A stretch of DNA of 64,000 nt. It comes from Alphaproteobacteria bacterium. Its GTDB lineage: Bacteria; Pseudomonadota; Alphaproteobacteria; Micavibrionales; Micavibrionaceae. The stretch is taken from the NCBI GenBank assembly GCA_017302165.1, contig JAFLCW010000001.1, positions 806,001 through 870,000 on the forward strand. The letters run 5' to 3'. Below, in pieces: positions 45,490 through 55,246 of the stretch (the first letter of the stretch is position 1; each line of letters starts with the position of its first letter). The notes under the pieces were generated by a model that did not search any database, was not told the DNA's origin, and saw only the letters and a program-made list of their open reading frames with translations. The translations under genes were made by a program, and so were the position numbers.

Positions 45490-47019
45490 TTATTCTTTCA
45501 GGGCTTCGATCAACGGGGCGAGGTGCTTTTCGTATTTTTTCCATCGGCCAACAGACCGGTCATAGATGGGTTGTCTGACTTGATCCACGCTGGCCGTAGA
45601 AACGGATTTCTCGGCCTTATAAAACTCCAGACACCGATCATCCCAAGGCAGATTCAGGAAACCAAGAATACGGCGTGCCTGAGTTTCTGTATCTTTGACA
45701 ATGTCTTCATACCGTACATTCAGTATGCGTCCAGGAAGAACATCGTTCCAATGGGCGATGAGCCGGGTATGCGTTTTATAATGTGTCCCTAATTCGGCGA
45801 GATCATATGTGTATCCCTGTGCCGCGCCGGTAAAATTAGTGGCAAAGCAAGACAGGCACATATCCATGGGGTCGCGGTGAATGTGAATATATCGTGCCCC
45901 GGGGAATATCAGCGAAGACATCCCCGCCCATAAACGGTGCGCAATTGATTTGCTCACGATACGCTTGGCGCTATTGCCGGTTTTGTTCATGAAATGCATA
46001 TATTCACGCCCGATGGCCTGCGGGGGTAAATAGGCCCCACTTCGTGAGCGTCGTAACGGATAGGGTTTGCCGTCATATTCGGGCAGGCTGGAAAATTCTG
46101 TTATCAGTTCGGATAGCCTGCGTTCTTCGCCGATCCCTGATATATCCGGATGGGCATGGAGTATTTGTTCCAACAATGTCGTGCCGCTTCGGGGCATGCC
46201 CAAAATAAAGACAGGCTGTTCGGTGTCATAACCTTGGATATGCTGATTTTCAAAAAAGTCAGCCGAGAAGTAGGTGCGTATGTCGTCCATCCAGCGTTCC
46301 AGATGCCCGGATTGATGATGAATGGCCTTGCGCTTAGCGTGTGCACCCACCTGAAGGGATTCAAAGGCCCGGTCATAATCCCCGATATCTTGAAACGCCT
46401 TGAACAGTGCATAGTGAAGATAGGCCGAATTCATGTCTGTGGGGGATTCAGAGATTAACTTGTGTAATCTCGCAAAATGGGGATCGTTCGTCTCTGTTAC
46501 CTGATACAGATAGGACAAATACATATATATGTGTTCGGCCTTGTCCGGTGTGATTGCCATCGCGCGGCGCAGGGATTCTTCAGCCTTGGGTTTTTGTCCC
46601 AAATAAAAATAGGCGCGGGAGAGGGCAGAAAAACCTTCGTCATACGGTTGTTTGGCCAAGGCAGGTTCCAACGTTGTGACGGCCTCGGGATATTGTTCGG
46701 CTTTAACAAGGATACGACCAATTAAAATATCAACGCCCGGATAGAGGGGCTGGAGTTTTTTAATTTCACGGGCAATATAAAGAGCCGTTTCTGTATCCCC
46801 AAATGTATAGGCACTGATGGCTTTTAATTCCATAGCACCAATATGCGTGGGGTGAAGCGTCAGGATATTCTCGATGATCGGGTTTGCCGTTTTATATTCT
46901 TCACGGTCGATGTGCCCTTTGGCGATATCATAAAGTCTGCCCGCTTCAGCTTTGGCGTGCGCGTCCTGATCCATCATGTGTTGGGTCGGGGTTTGCCCGG
47001 AAAGATTTAAATACGTCAT
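45490..47019 (-). CDS. TPR-containing sulfotransferase
   Basis: 509 residues. About five TPR-like helical repeats fill residues 20-240 (for example YPEAVTTLEPALAKQPYDE). A sulfotransferase domain follows: PAPS 5'-phosphosulfate loop GMPRSGTTLLEQIL (274-287) and the 3'-phosphate site HIHRDPMDMCLSCF (about 390). It should move sulfate from PAPS onto a protein or carbohydrate. It overlaps the upstream methyltransferase by four bases and is three bases before the next, so all three are one unit. Confidence 0.9.
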   Translation of the reverse strand: MTYLNLSGQTPTQHMMDQDAHAKAEAGRLYDIAKGHIDREEYKTANPIIENILTLHPTHIGAMELKAISAYTFGDTETALYIAREIKKLQPLYPGVDILIGRILVKAEQYPEAVTTLEPALAKQPYDEGFSALSRAYFYLGQKPKAEESLRRAMAITPDKAEHIYMYLSYLYQVTETNDPHFARLHKLISESPTDMNSAYLHYALFKAFQDIGDYDRAFESLQVGAHAKRKAIHHQSGHLERWMDDIRTYFSADFFENQHIQGYDTEQPVFILGMPRSGTTLLEQILHAHPDISGIGEERRLSELITEFSSLPEYDGKPYPLRRSRSGAYLPPQAIGREYMHFMNKTGNSAKRIVSKSIAHRLWAGMSSLIFPGARYIHIHRDPMDMCLSCFATNFTGAAQGYTYDLAELGTHYKTHTRLIAHWNDVLPGRILNVRYEDIVKDTETQARRILGFLNLPWDDRCLEFYKAEKSVSTASVDQVRQPIYDRSVGRWKKYEKHLAPLIEALKE

Positions 47020-48746
47020 ATCGTTCTGCCAATCGAAAAGAATTTACAGGCATCAATCTGGGCGAACCCCTCGCTCGGGGTGTTTTCTTCCTCGCGCCGG
47101 CAACAGACAAATTGATACATATTCGCAAAGGTCAGCGGAAAAGCCTGTTCAAATTTCTCCCAGTTATCCAAATTTGTCATGCGGGGATCATCGGGATAAA
47201 GGGATATGTATTTTTCCTGAAGGGCTTTGGCCTGTTCCCTGAATCCAAGAAAGGTGAGGTTATGTCGGTTCAACAGGTTTTTTAAATCCTCAATCGTGTA
47301 TCGTGTCTCCTGAATATGAAACACTAGGTCACGACATTCGGAGAGCGAAAAGAAATCCCGCCGCATGGCAATTTGCTTTAAGGGGTCTTCATCAGGGAGC
47401 GATATAATATCGGCGCGGAACTGGCGCATCCCTTCAGGGGTGATAGAGAAGCCTTTTTCAGCGATCAGCTTCCGGCACTCTACGATAGATTGGCGCCCCA
47501 GCTCGCTGTACAGTGCGATAAACATGCGTCCACCGGGTTTTAAACGACCCACAACCTGTTTAAAACCGGCATCAGGATCTTTCATGTGATGAAGAACGCC
47601 GGAACTTTCGATGAGATCAAATTGCTTATCCATTTGATCGAGTTTCAGGATGTCGCCTTGTGCAAAATAGGTGTTAAAGGCACCCACCTGACGCGCCGAA
47701 CGTACGCCATAGGCAATTGAGCTTCGGCTTAAATCAATTCCCGTGATGTGCACGTTCGGAAATGTCATGGCTGTCTGAACCACCCATTTTGAGGTGCCGC
47801 AGCCAGCCACCAGAATTTCTGATCTGGGCACGGGATATAAAACAGGGGGCAGATCAAAGCCGCGCCAGCGGGGATAGGGGTTATCTTCATACATATCCGC
47901 GACATTCTTGGATATAGCGTCATCAATCGTGGTAAGGGCAGGGATGTTCTTTTTAATGTCTGCTTCTTCGTTACGGTCAATAACATGAAAAGACAAAAGC
48001 GTTTTAATATCGCCTGACAGATTTTTGTCTAAAGCACGTTTCTGAGCTTGAGGGTAGGGATGAAGCAGGCGATAGCACCCTAAAACGGCCAAAGATATGT
48101 CATCACTCTTTTCAGATATTCCAGAGATCAAATCTGTTTCCGAAGGTGTTTCGATGGCGGCGTATTCATGTTCATAGAAATATTCTGACAGGGCACATAA
48201 AAAAGGAAGATCATCTGCGGTGAGTATACTTCCCGTTTTATGGGCGGTGAGGACAAACCGGCGCAGGCGGGTCAGCAATAATTCAAAAGGAATATCCGCC
48301 ACCATTAGTTTTCGAATACCCAGTTGAAAGAAAGGATCCATCACGCAGGGGCGTATGGTTTTCCAATCTATCTTTCTATCGAAATCATTCTCATCTTCTG
48401 CATCCATCAAGTTCATCAGCGGACGATGAAGGGGATCGAACGTCATTAAGGCCAACCACGCAAACATAAAATGCCGGTGTTCAATGGTGAGTGCCTGAAA
48501 GCAATGAACAATGGCCTGTTTATACAGGGGGTGGAACCCGCGCATTTCTATTTTTTGAACCGCAAGTGCGGCGCGCTTGGCGGCATATTCCAAGGCAGGA
48601 TAGCGCATGACTTCGGCGCAGGCGACATCAAAGGCGGGTTCGAATTGGGATCTGCTGAACAGGTCGTTAAATCGCCGGACAAGTTCATTACCGGGTAAGT
48701 CCTGAAGCGATGCCATGGCCAGCGGTGAAATAGTCTGTGTTAACAT
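47016..48746 (-). CDS. Large class I SAM methyltransferase
   Basis: About 576 residues. The N-terminal 250 residues are helical and unassigned. From VADMYEDNPYPRWRGF the family's methyltransferase part begins: motif I EILVAGCGTSKW, GIDLSRSSIAYG, and SSGVLHHMKDPDAGFKQVV. It ends with a Cys-rich VCCRREEENTPS segment. First gene of the modification set. I start at MLTQ (48746); an ATG 15 bases upstream is also in frame. Substrate unknown. Confidence 0.82.
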   Translation of the reverse strand: MLTQTISPLAMASLQDLPGNELVRRFNDLFSRSQFEPAFDVACAEVMRYPALEYAAKRAALAVQKIEMRGFHPLYKQAIVHCFQALTIEHRHFMFAWLALMTFDPLHRPLMNLMDAEDENDFDRKIDWKTIRPCVMDPFFQLGIRKLMVADIPFELLLTRLRRFVLTAHKTGSILTADDLPFLCALSEYFYEHEYAAIETPSETDLISGISEKSDDISLAVLGCYRLLHPYPQAQKRALDKNLSGDIKTLLSFHVIDRNEEADIKKNIPALTTIDDAISKNVADMYEDNPYPRWRGFDLPPVLYPVPRSEILVAGCGTSKWVVQTAMTFPNVHITGIDLSRSSIAYGVRSARQVGAFNTYFAQGDILKLDQMDKQFDLIESSGVLHHMKDPDAGFKQVVGRLKPGGRMFIALYSELGRQSIVECRKLIAEKGFSITPEGMRQFRADIISLPDEDPLKQIAMRRDFFSLSECRDLVFHIQETRYTIEDLKNLLNRHNLTFLGFREQAKALQEKYISLYPDDPRMTNLDNWEKFEQAFPLTFANMYQFVCCRREEENTPSEGFAQIDACKFFSIGRTI

Positions 48747-48813
48747 GCCCACATGATACACGCGTTTAACCCAAGGTAAATATCCCCCGAACGCCTTTAT
48801 CCCTTAAAAAAGC

Positions 48814-48840
48814 GTAACCCCCGGACGTGCCGGGGGTTAC
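48814..48840 (-). terminator. Terminator downstream of flgE
   Basis: Eleven-base perfect stem GTAACCCCCGG / CCGGGGGTTAC (48814-48824 and 48830-48840), five-base loop. On the minus strand it is followed by GCTTTTTT. It separates the hook operon from the modification genes. Confidence 0.85.
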
Positions 48841-48917
48841 TACTGCTATTTAAGACCTTATCAGGCGGTCTTCTACCGCAGTCTTAAGCAGATTCTTTAA
48901 AGACTTGGCTTAAGAGA

Positions 48918-50648
48918 TTATCTCAATCTCAGCAAATCTTCCGTCATCTGATCGACGGTTGTAATCACCTTGGTGTTCGCAGAATAAGCACGCTGGGTGA
49001 TGATCAATTTGGCAAATTCATCGGCCAGATCAACGTTAGAAATTTCTAACGTAGCGGGTTCAATAAACCCGGCGCCGCCTGTACCGGCTTCGCGCAGGTT
49101 TTCTTCGCCTGAATCTCCGGATTCAACATAGGCCGTTCCAGATACTTCCTGCAGACCGTTTGCATTCGCAAAGGTCACCAAGGGCAGTTTGTACAAAGGA
49201 GAGGTTGCGCCGTTAGAGAACCGGGCAATCACAAACCCGTCACGGTCGATTTCCACGCCCGTTCTTAATCCCAGTTCTGCCCCATCCTGATCAGAGAACA
49301 GAACGGAATAGTCGCTTGAAAACTGGCTGAAGCGCGAGATATCGACATTAATCGACTGAAGTTCCGAGCCGTTACCCCAGTTGATGTTGTTGAGTTCGAT
49401 ATCCGTATTTCCACTTCCGTCCGGACGAGCATTGATAGTGCCGTCCCCGTTAAAGTTGATTAAGCCTCGTGTCAGTTGGTTACTGTTCGGATCAAGGATA
49501 GTCACTTGCCACCAGCCGCGGTTGTTATACAGCGGATCGCCGGGCAGGTTTTGAGGTGAGGGGAATTCCTCAGAGCTATAGGCCGGCGAGTCTGCGGGCG
49601 TACCGTTGTCATACGTTGCGTTGTTCAAGTTGTTAGACGTAAATGTCCCTGCCGTCAGACCCATGCTGGCCAGCGCTGTGCCTAAACCCACGTTACCAAT
49701 CGTGACGGCTTCGGTACCGGCCGTGAAGGAATCACGCTGGATGACCAATTCGCCATTGCTTCCGATAAAGGCAGAGATACCTGCCAAAGCGTTCACGGCG
49801 GTCACAACATCCCCGATCGTTTGCACTTGGTTCACGCCGGGGGCACCCGCGACAACCGTCAGGGTCAATAAGGGCGCGCCGCCTGATTCATCGTCGATGG
49901 TAAACTGGTGACCGGCCGTTAAGCCCAGGTCATTAACAAGACCAGTGGTTGCACTCAAACTTCCGATTGTCCCGCCCGCCGTGCCCATCGGGCCATATGT
50001 TTTGGTGAACTGGAAGGTCATGGGTTGCGGATTACCCAGCGTGTCATAGACGGTCAGGCTTCGCTGGAAATCGGTAGGCGAGGTCAACGAGGCTGTCAGG
50101 CCGTTGTCAATTTCTGCGGCATCCAGGTTGACCGAAAGCGTGGCTGATGTTGTCGGACGGGTCAACCCGCCTAAAAACGCCACATCAACGGGCACCAGTG
50201 ACGTTAAATCTCCCTGGTTGGCGGGCAGATTTCCGGTGGCATCAATTGGCCATCCATAAAGATAGAAACCGGCAGAATTACGAAGCAGACCTTGCTGATC
50301 TTCGCTGAACTGCCCGTTACGTGTGTACAGGAATTCGGTCAACGCGGTATCATCGGCATCACGTTTAACGGCAAAGAAACCGTTACCTGAAATAGAGGTA
50401 TCTGTTGAAGAGACCGAAGATTGAATAGGGCCTTGTTGATCTACCCGCTGGATCCGGTTCACGGAAACTGTCCCGGGGGAGTAGCGCGAGGCTCTGCCCT
50501 CGGTGGTCACCAGTGAATAGAACGCGGCTTCGGAACGTTTAAAACCGACCGTATTCACGTTGGCGATGTTGTTCGAAATCATGGCGGTTGCCTGCGCCTG
50601 AGAACTCAGACCTGACACGCCGGTATAAAGTGATCCAAATAAGCTCAT
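48918..50648 (-). CDS. flgE: Flagellar hook protein FlgE
   Basis: 576 residues. N-terminal GVSGLSSQAQATAMISNNIA and NVNTVGFKRSEAAFYS, C-terminal FAKLIITQRAYSANTKVITT and DQMTEDLLRLR are the rod/hook-type ends. The long middle forms the hook's outer domains. It lies 50 bases after flgD with an AGGAGG-type ribosome site, in the fliK-flgD-flgE run. Confidence 0.97.
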   Translation of the reverse strand: MSLFGSLYTGVSGLSSQAQATAMISNNIANVNTVGFKRSEAAFYSLVTTEGRASRYSPGTVSVNRIQRVDQQGPIQSSVSSTDTSISGNGFFAVKRDADDTALTEFLYTRNGQFSEDQQGLLRNSAGFYLYGWPIDATGNLPANQGDLTSLVPVDVAFLGGLTRPTTSATLSVNLDAAEIDNGLTASLTSPTDFQRSLTVYDTLGNPQPMTFQFTKTYGPMGTAGGTIGSLSATTGLVNDLGLTAGHQFTIDDESGGAPLLTLTVVAGAPGVNQVQTIGDVVTAVNALAGISAFIGSNGELVIQRDSFTAGTEAVTIGNVGLGTALASMGLTAGTFTSNNLNNATYDNGTPADSPAYSSEEFPSPQNLPGDPLYNNRGWWQVTILDPNSNQLTRGLINFNGDGTINARPDGSGNTDIELNNINWGNGSELQSINVDISRFSQFSSDYSVLFSDQDGAELGLRTGVEIDRDGFVIARFSNGATSPLYKLPLVTFANANGLQEVSGTAYVESGDSGEENLREAGTGGAGFIEPATLEISNVDLADEFAKLIITQRAYSANTKVITTVDQMTEDLLRLR

Positions 50649-50698
50649 GTAAAGTTACCTCCTGTTAAAAAATAATGAAAAGAATGGTTGTCATCTTG

Positions 50699-51400
50699 TT
50701 AAGCTCCCGTCCCGGTGGGGGCAGGTGTATTCGGTACGCGTGCCTGAAGAATGGATGAAATCGCAACAGCGCGGTCACCGACCAGCACATATACAATGCC
50801 GTTCTGGGATTCGATCCCCTTGACATGACCCGACACAGCCGTGCTGGCCTGAATGGGTTTCTGATCTTTATCCACGGCATCAATTTTTACGCTATAGGTG
50901 CCGGGTGGGACTGTCTGCCCCGCATTATTCAGACCGTTCCACGAAAATTCGTTACGGCCTGCATCTTTAGGGACGTCGCCAGAGAAAACTAACTGGCCGG
51001 CTTCATCACGGACGTTGATTTTGGCAGTCTGTCCCGGCGTGGCTAATGAATAATTGATCTTGACGGGGTTGGTGCCATCGAAGTTCATTTCGGCGCTTAA
51101 ATATGAAATATCCATGCCGACATATCCCAATGCGACAGATGAAATGCTGGAAAGTTGCAGCGCGAGAAGATCATCTATTTTCTGGTTCAGGTTGATTTGT
51201 TGTTCAACCTGTGAGAATTGAACCAGCTGATTGGTGAATTCACTTGAATCCATGGGAGCCAGCGGGTCCTGGTTCTGAAGCTGTGTTGTCAGCAGGGTCA
51301 GGAACTGATCAAAATCTTCGGCCAGCGTGGTTCTGGATGTCGTTGTATTCTGGGCATTATTGGCCAGACCTGTGGTGGTTACGGATTGCGCTGTGTTCAT
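50699..51400 (-). CDS. flgD: Hook cap protein FlgD
   Basis: 233 residues. DFDQFLTLLTTQLQNQDPLA and PMDSSEFTNQLVQFSQVEQQ are the FlgD scaffold signature; the C-terminal half has the FLG/Fn3-like fold with WNGLNNAGQTVPPGTYSV. Caps the growing hook. Eighteen bases after fliK. Confidence 0.97.
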   Translation of the reverse strand: MNTAQSVTTTGLANNAQNTTTSRTTLAEDFDQFLTLLTTQLQNQDPLAPMDSSEFTNQLVQFSQVEQQINLNQKIDDLLALQLSSISSVALGYVGMDISYLSAEMNFDGTNPVKINYSLATPGQTAKINVRDEAGQLVFSGDVPKDAGRNEFSWNGLNNAGQTVPPGTYSVKIDAVDKDQKPIQASTAVSGHVKGIESQNGIVYVLVGDRAVAISSILQARVPNTPAPTGTGA

Positions 51401-51418
51401 CTGCTTTATCTTTCTGTG

Positions 51419-53008
51419 TTAAGCCAAAATATTGTACCGAATAAAACCTGTCTCACTATCCACGTTCCATGTCATGGTCGATTGAATGACATCTGTATCG
51501 TCGCCGCGACCTGATTTCCCAGACCCACCTTGACCATCATCCTTGGTAAACTGGTCAAAGCCGCCGGAGTCAGTGGCAAGCTGGAAATCTATGCCGCCGT
51601 CCGTTACGGTTAACCCTGCGCTATGCAAAGCGCGTTCCAGAAATGCCGCATCACGTTGCAACATAAAATGTGTTTCAGGTTTTTCACTGGTGAGAACGGC
51701 TTTAACGGATTGATCACTGCCGAATTCTAACTTGACTTCAACGCGCCCTAATTCCGGCGGATCGAGTTCAAGGGTGATAACGTTAGGCCTACCTTCTTTC
51801 GCCGATTTTGTTAATTGTGCCGCGACCATGTGTGTCGCATGATGGGCTTGGCCGGCATGAACACTGCCTGTCGTGCTATGTGCCGCCTGAGAAGCTTGGG
51901 TCATGGGAATGCCGCTATGAATATCAATTCCCAAAGATTCCATGGCCTCTGTGAATGCGTCAGACCATCCGGCGGGCAGAGTCACAAATCCTTGTTTGTT
52001 TAAACTTGTTCCTTGTGCAGAAGACATGTTGCCCCCCGCGGGTATGGCCAAAGAGAGTAATTTAGCGGAGGCATTATCTGCCCCCACATTCTGAGCGGTT
52101 GGCGTATTGCCTTGATATTTCAAAAGCGTATTCAGAATGTTTTCTGAACGTCGATCTGGGGTTAATGGCGCTGGTTCCTCAAAAGTGCCTGCGCCCACCG
52201 ATAGACCGTTTAACTGTTCGGCAAGATCATCTGTGGGTTCACTTGCGGAATCAATTTGGTTGATGACATCTTGATTTTTTTGAGGTGTTTGTCCCAGCCC
52301 ACCAACACCTGCCATAATATCTTCGGCCGTGATTTCACGTCCCAGTTTGTTTTCAAGATCATCAATGCGTTTAAGCGCTGTGGTTATTTGCGCAGGGGAA
52401 AGTCCTATGGCAATCAAAGCCTGTAAGTGACCGGAACTGCCATCTTGAAGTTCATCAAGCCGAGCTTCTAGTGCGGTAATTTTACCCTCAAGGCGCGTAA
52501 TAAAAAATTCAACAAAGGGCTTGCCCTTGTATTCTTCTGGCAGACCTTGGGTCAGGCGATCCAAAAGTGTTTCTGCCGCTGTTATTTTCTTTTGAATACG
52601 TTCAATTCGAAAGGCCTCTAACTGAACCGGGATTTTTTCATCCTGAGCTTTTAACAGCAGGGCGAGTTCCTGAAGATTGAGAGGCTTACCAGAGGCGAGG
52701 GGGTCGGCCGCGATCACTTCTGTATTATCGATCGGCGTGAGGCTGGCGAGTAATAATTCACCTTCCGCCAGAATATCATCTTCGTTTTCCCCGGGCACAG
52801 GTGTTGAGACAGGCACCAGAGAGGCAAGCAAGGTATCGGCAGAACCCTCTTTTTTTGTTTTTTGATCATCGCCCGTAACCGTCAGGGATAAAATGAAATC
52901 CAGAAAATTAAGACCGCCGCCTGACAGCACACCTGTTTTCGACCCCTGAAGTGCCTGAGGCGCCGAAGGGGATGCGATCGTTGTACCGATGGGGTTTGTC
53001 TGTGTCAT
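51419..53008 (-). CDS. fliK: Hook-length control protein FliK
   Basis: 529 residues. Long, polar N-terminal part with heptad-like helices near residues 110-200. The C-terminal Flg_hook domain is clear: VITLELDPPELGRVEVKLEF, then HFMLQRDAAFLERALHSAGL. Measures hook length and triggers the export switch. Position directly upstream of flgD-flgE is the classic one, so this is the canonical copy; a FliK-like paralogue is at 23976-25961. Confidence 0.93.
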   Translation of the reverse strand: MTQTNPIGTTIASPSAPQALQGSKTGVLSGGGLNFLDFILSLTVTGDDQKTKKEGSADTLLASLVPVSTPVPGENEDDILAEGELLLASLTPIDNTEVIAADPLASGKPLNLQELALLLKAQDEKIPVQLEAFRIERIQKKITAAETLLDRLTQGLPEEYKGKPFVEFFITRLEGKITALEARLDELQDGSSGHLQALIAIGLSPAQITTALKRIDDLENKLGREITAEDIMAGVGGLGQTPQKNQDVINQIDSASEPTDDLAEQLNGLSVGAGTFEEPAPLTPDRRSENILNTLLKYQGNTPTAQNVGADNASAKLLSLAIPAGGNMSSAQGTSLNKQGFVTLPAGWSDAFTEAMESLGIDIHSGIPMTQASQAAHSTTGSVHAGQAHHATHMVAAQLTKSAKEGRPNVITLELDPPELGRVEVKLEFGSDQSVKAVLTSEKPETHFMLQRDAAFLERALHSAGLTVTDGGIDFQLATDSGGFDQFTKDDGQGGSGKSGRGDDTDVIQSTMTWNVDSETGFIRYNILA

Positions 53009-53041
53009 ATCATCACTTTCGCTAAAGAGATCAATTAAACC

Positions 53042-53536
53042 TTATGCTTTTTCATTGATGCCGATACTGCCTTTGGCACCTTGTTGCATTTGCCCGCTGG
53101 CACCATAGGCAAATTGCGTTTCTTTTTTGACGGTTTCACGGGCAACGGACATGATACGTTCCCCTATCCGGGAAAAACTTTTCCGCATCCGGTCAAGCCG
53201 CTCGCGGTTCAGTTCAACCGTGTCATGAAATTCAGCTTGCTGGATGGACAGACGCGCCTTAGCCGCAGGATCAGCCAGAAGGCGGATTTCATCTTTGCGT
53301 GACAGAAGCTGGGATATGCCTGATTGATATTCACGTGCCAAAGAAACCTTGTGTTCCTGCAGAAGCATAAAGCTTTCATTGTCGGCGTTATCGAGGGCCT
53401 GAGTTTCCCGAACGAGAACGCCGCGTAAGGCATCAATTGTCACCATCATCTCCTGCAGAGCTTTCGTGGCATCCCGGGATAAAATTTTGTCGGCAGGTAT
53501 ATTTTGTTCTGAATTATTCAGGTTTTTCTTGAACAT
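53042..53536 (-). CDS. FlgN-like flagellar chaperone
   Basis: 164 residues, nearly all helical. ALQEMMVTIDALRGVLVRET and HKVSLAREYQSGISQLLSRK resemble the FlgN pattern (chaperone for the hook-filament junction proteins FlgK and FlgL). Call supported by its place between the flgJ-like gene and fliK. It overlaps the flgJ-like gene by 23 bases. The tail after residue 145 is Gly-rich. flgK and flgL are not in the window. Confidence 0.7.
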   Translation of the reverse strand: MFKKNLNNSEQNIPADKILSRDATKALQEMMVTIDALRGVLVRETQALDNADNESFMLLQEHKVSLAREYQSGISQLLSRKDEIRLLADPAAKARLSIQQAEFHDTVELNRERLDRMRKSFSRIGERIMSVARETVKKETQFAYGASGQMQQGAKGSIGINEKA

Positions 53537-53876
53537 TTTTTGTCTCCTGTAATTTGATCAGTTCCTGTTTAATAGAATCGGCAATACCGATCTGGCCGGT
53601 CTGGGACATGATTTTTCCGTATTCATCCAGCATCATGCCGAAAAAGACTTCCTCGCCTTTGCCACCCCCGAACATGGGGTCTGGCTTTAATTCTTCAAAC
53701 ATGGGTTTCATCATCTCGGTGATGAACATGGCTTCGAAATCACGCGCGGCTTCTGTCAATGCTTCGTCGTTTTTAAGACGGGCCGACTCTTTTAAATTTT
53801 GTACTTTTTCTGCCGTCTGCGCCTGTGAGGACTGAAGCGCCGCGAGAGAGGAAGTCTGGTCAATGATGTTTGTCAT
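53514..53876 (-). CDS. Rod-binding protein (FlgJ N-terminal domain type)
   Basis: 120 residues. AARDFEAMFITEMMKPMFEE and the later GGGKGEEVFFGMMLDEYGKI are the rod-binding domain of FlgJ. The muramidase domain of enterobacterial FlgJ is absent, as usual in alphaproteobacteria. It acts as rod cap in the periplasm. Fourteen bases after flgI. Confidence 0.92.
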   Translation of the reverse strand: MTNIIDQTSSLAALQSSQAQTAEKVQNLKESARLKNDEALTEAARDFEAMFITEMMKPMFEELKPDPMFGGGKGEEVFFGMMLDEYGKIMSQTGQIGIADSIKQELIKLQETKNVQEKPE

Positions 53877-53890
53877 CCGTTCATCCTGCC

Positions 53891-55033
53891 TTATAGAGTC
53901 TCAATATCTGCATGAAGGGCGCCCGCGGCCTTGATGGCTTGAAGGATCGAAATCACATCACGTGGCGGTACGCCCAGTCTGTTTAATCCGGTCACCAGAT
54001 CTTGTAGCGTGACCCCTGTTTCGACGACCGCCAGTTTGGCATCGGGTCCTGTATTCACTTCTATGTCCGTGCGGGGGACAACCGTTGTGGTGCCCTGTTC
54101 AGAGAATGGGTTGGGTTGCGATACCTGCGGTGTTTCCGTGATCTTGACGGTCAAGTTGGCTTGAGAGATCGCCACCGTTGAAATCTTCACTTCTGAGCCC
54201 ATGACAATGACGCCAGACCGTTCATCTATGACAACGCGGGCAATCTGATCAGGTTGAACAGGTAATTGTTCAATATCGGTAATGAGATCCGTGATACTTC
54301 CAGTGTAATCCTGTGGACGTCTCAACACGACGCTTGAGGGGTTTTCGGCTTTGGCCATTGTCGTTGAAGCATAGCCGTTGATGGCTTCGGCAATACGCCG
54401 TGCTGTCGTGAAATCGGGGTTGCGCAGGGCAAGGCGCACTTCCTGAAGGTCGTCCAGACGGAAATCAATTTCACGTTCGACAATGGCGCCGCCTGGGATA
54501 CGCCCAGCGGTGGGAATATTTTGGGTGACGCTGGCGGCTTCGCCCGTTGCCGAAAAGCCAGCAATATTGATCGATCCTTGTGCCACGGCATAGACTTCAC
54601 CGTCTGCCGCCATCAGGGGCGTGACAAGCAATGTGCCGCCCTGAAGCGACTGGGCATCCCCTAACGAGGAGATATTCACGTCAATGTTACTGCCTTGATT
54701 GGTAAAAGGGGGCAGGGTGGCTGTAACCATGACGGCGGCGACGTTACCCGTGTTCAAATTTTCACCGCGGACATTCACGCCCAGCCGTTCCAGCATCGCC
54801 AGCATACTCTGGCGTGTGAATGGAGAATTGTTGAGAGAGTCGCCCGTGCCATTCAACCCCACCACAAGACCGTATCCGACCAGCTGGTTATCTCGAACGC
54901 CTTCAAAGGCCACGATATCTTTAATACGTGTGTTTTTGGCCAGCGCGTCTGCCGGTGCCATCATAGCAAAGCCCGCCGCCATCAACACGAAGGTGATGGT
55001 CAGGGTCAGGGCAGAGGATATAAATTTTGTCAT
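53891..55033 (-). CDS. flgI: Flagellar P-ring protein FlgI
   Basis: 380 residues from MTKFISSALTLTI, whose signal peptide ends after ADALA. Mature motifs: RIKDIVAFEGVRDNQLVGYG, LVVGLNGTGDSLNNSPFT and, late, LQDLVTGLNRLGVPPRDVI. Forms the bushing in the peptidoglycan layer with FlgA's help. Upstream in-frame ATGs at 55084 and 55111 would lengthen the signal region; neither has a better ribosome site. Confidence 0.95.
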   Translation of the reverse strand: MTKFISSALTLTITFVLMAAGFAMMAPADALAKNTRIKDIVAFEGVRDNQLVGYGLVVGLNGTGDSLNNSPFTRQSMLAMLERLGVNVRGENLNTGNVAAVMVTATLPPFTNQGSNIDVNISSLGDAQSLQGGTLLVTPLMAADGEVYAVAQGSINIAGFSATGEAASVTQNIPTAGRIPGGAIVEREIDFRLDDLQEVRLALRNPDFTTARRIAEAINGYASTTMAKAENPSSVVLRRPQDYTGSITDLITDIEQLPVQPDQIARVVIDERSGVIVMGSEVKISTVAISQANLTVKITETPQVSQPNPFSEQGTTTVVPRTDIEVNTGPDAKLAVVETGVTLQDLVTGLNRLGVPPRDVISILQAIKAAGALHADIETL

Positions 55034-55231
55034 ATTTTTTATCACGGGATCTATGTCTCCGGTGAGTACCCTTGCGAAGTTCATGCCACGATCTGTGCAT
55101 AGAAAATACAAATGAAAACAAAGGCTTAAGGTTCATAATTCGATGTCCATCCTCCGGAAATGACGGCAAAAAAAGAATTGATAACAAGGGGATAGGCAAA
55201 ACTTTCCTTCTATCCAGACCCGTGGCTGGGA

Positions 55232-55237
55232 TATACT
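55232..55237 (+). promoter_or_regulatory. -10 box of fliX
   Basis: TATACT at 55232-55237, preceded by a poor -35. The expected transcript start (about 55244) is three bases before the fliX ATG, and no ribosome site is visible, so the message may be leaderless. Confidence 0.4.
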
Positions 55238-55246
55238 AATTAGAAT

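Noticed and set aside
48841..48917. Cluster of TAAGAC/CTTAAG-like repeats after flgE
   Set aside because: Short and imperfect; may be part of an untranslated hairpin but no consistent unit could be defined.
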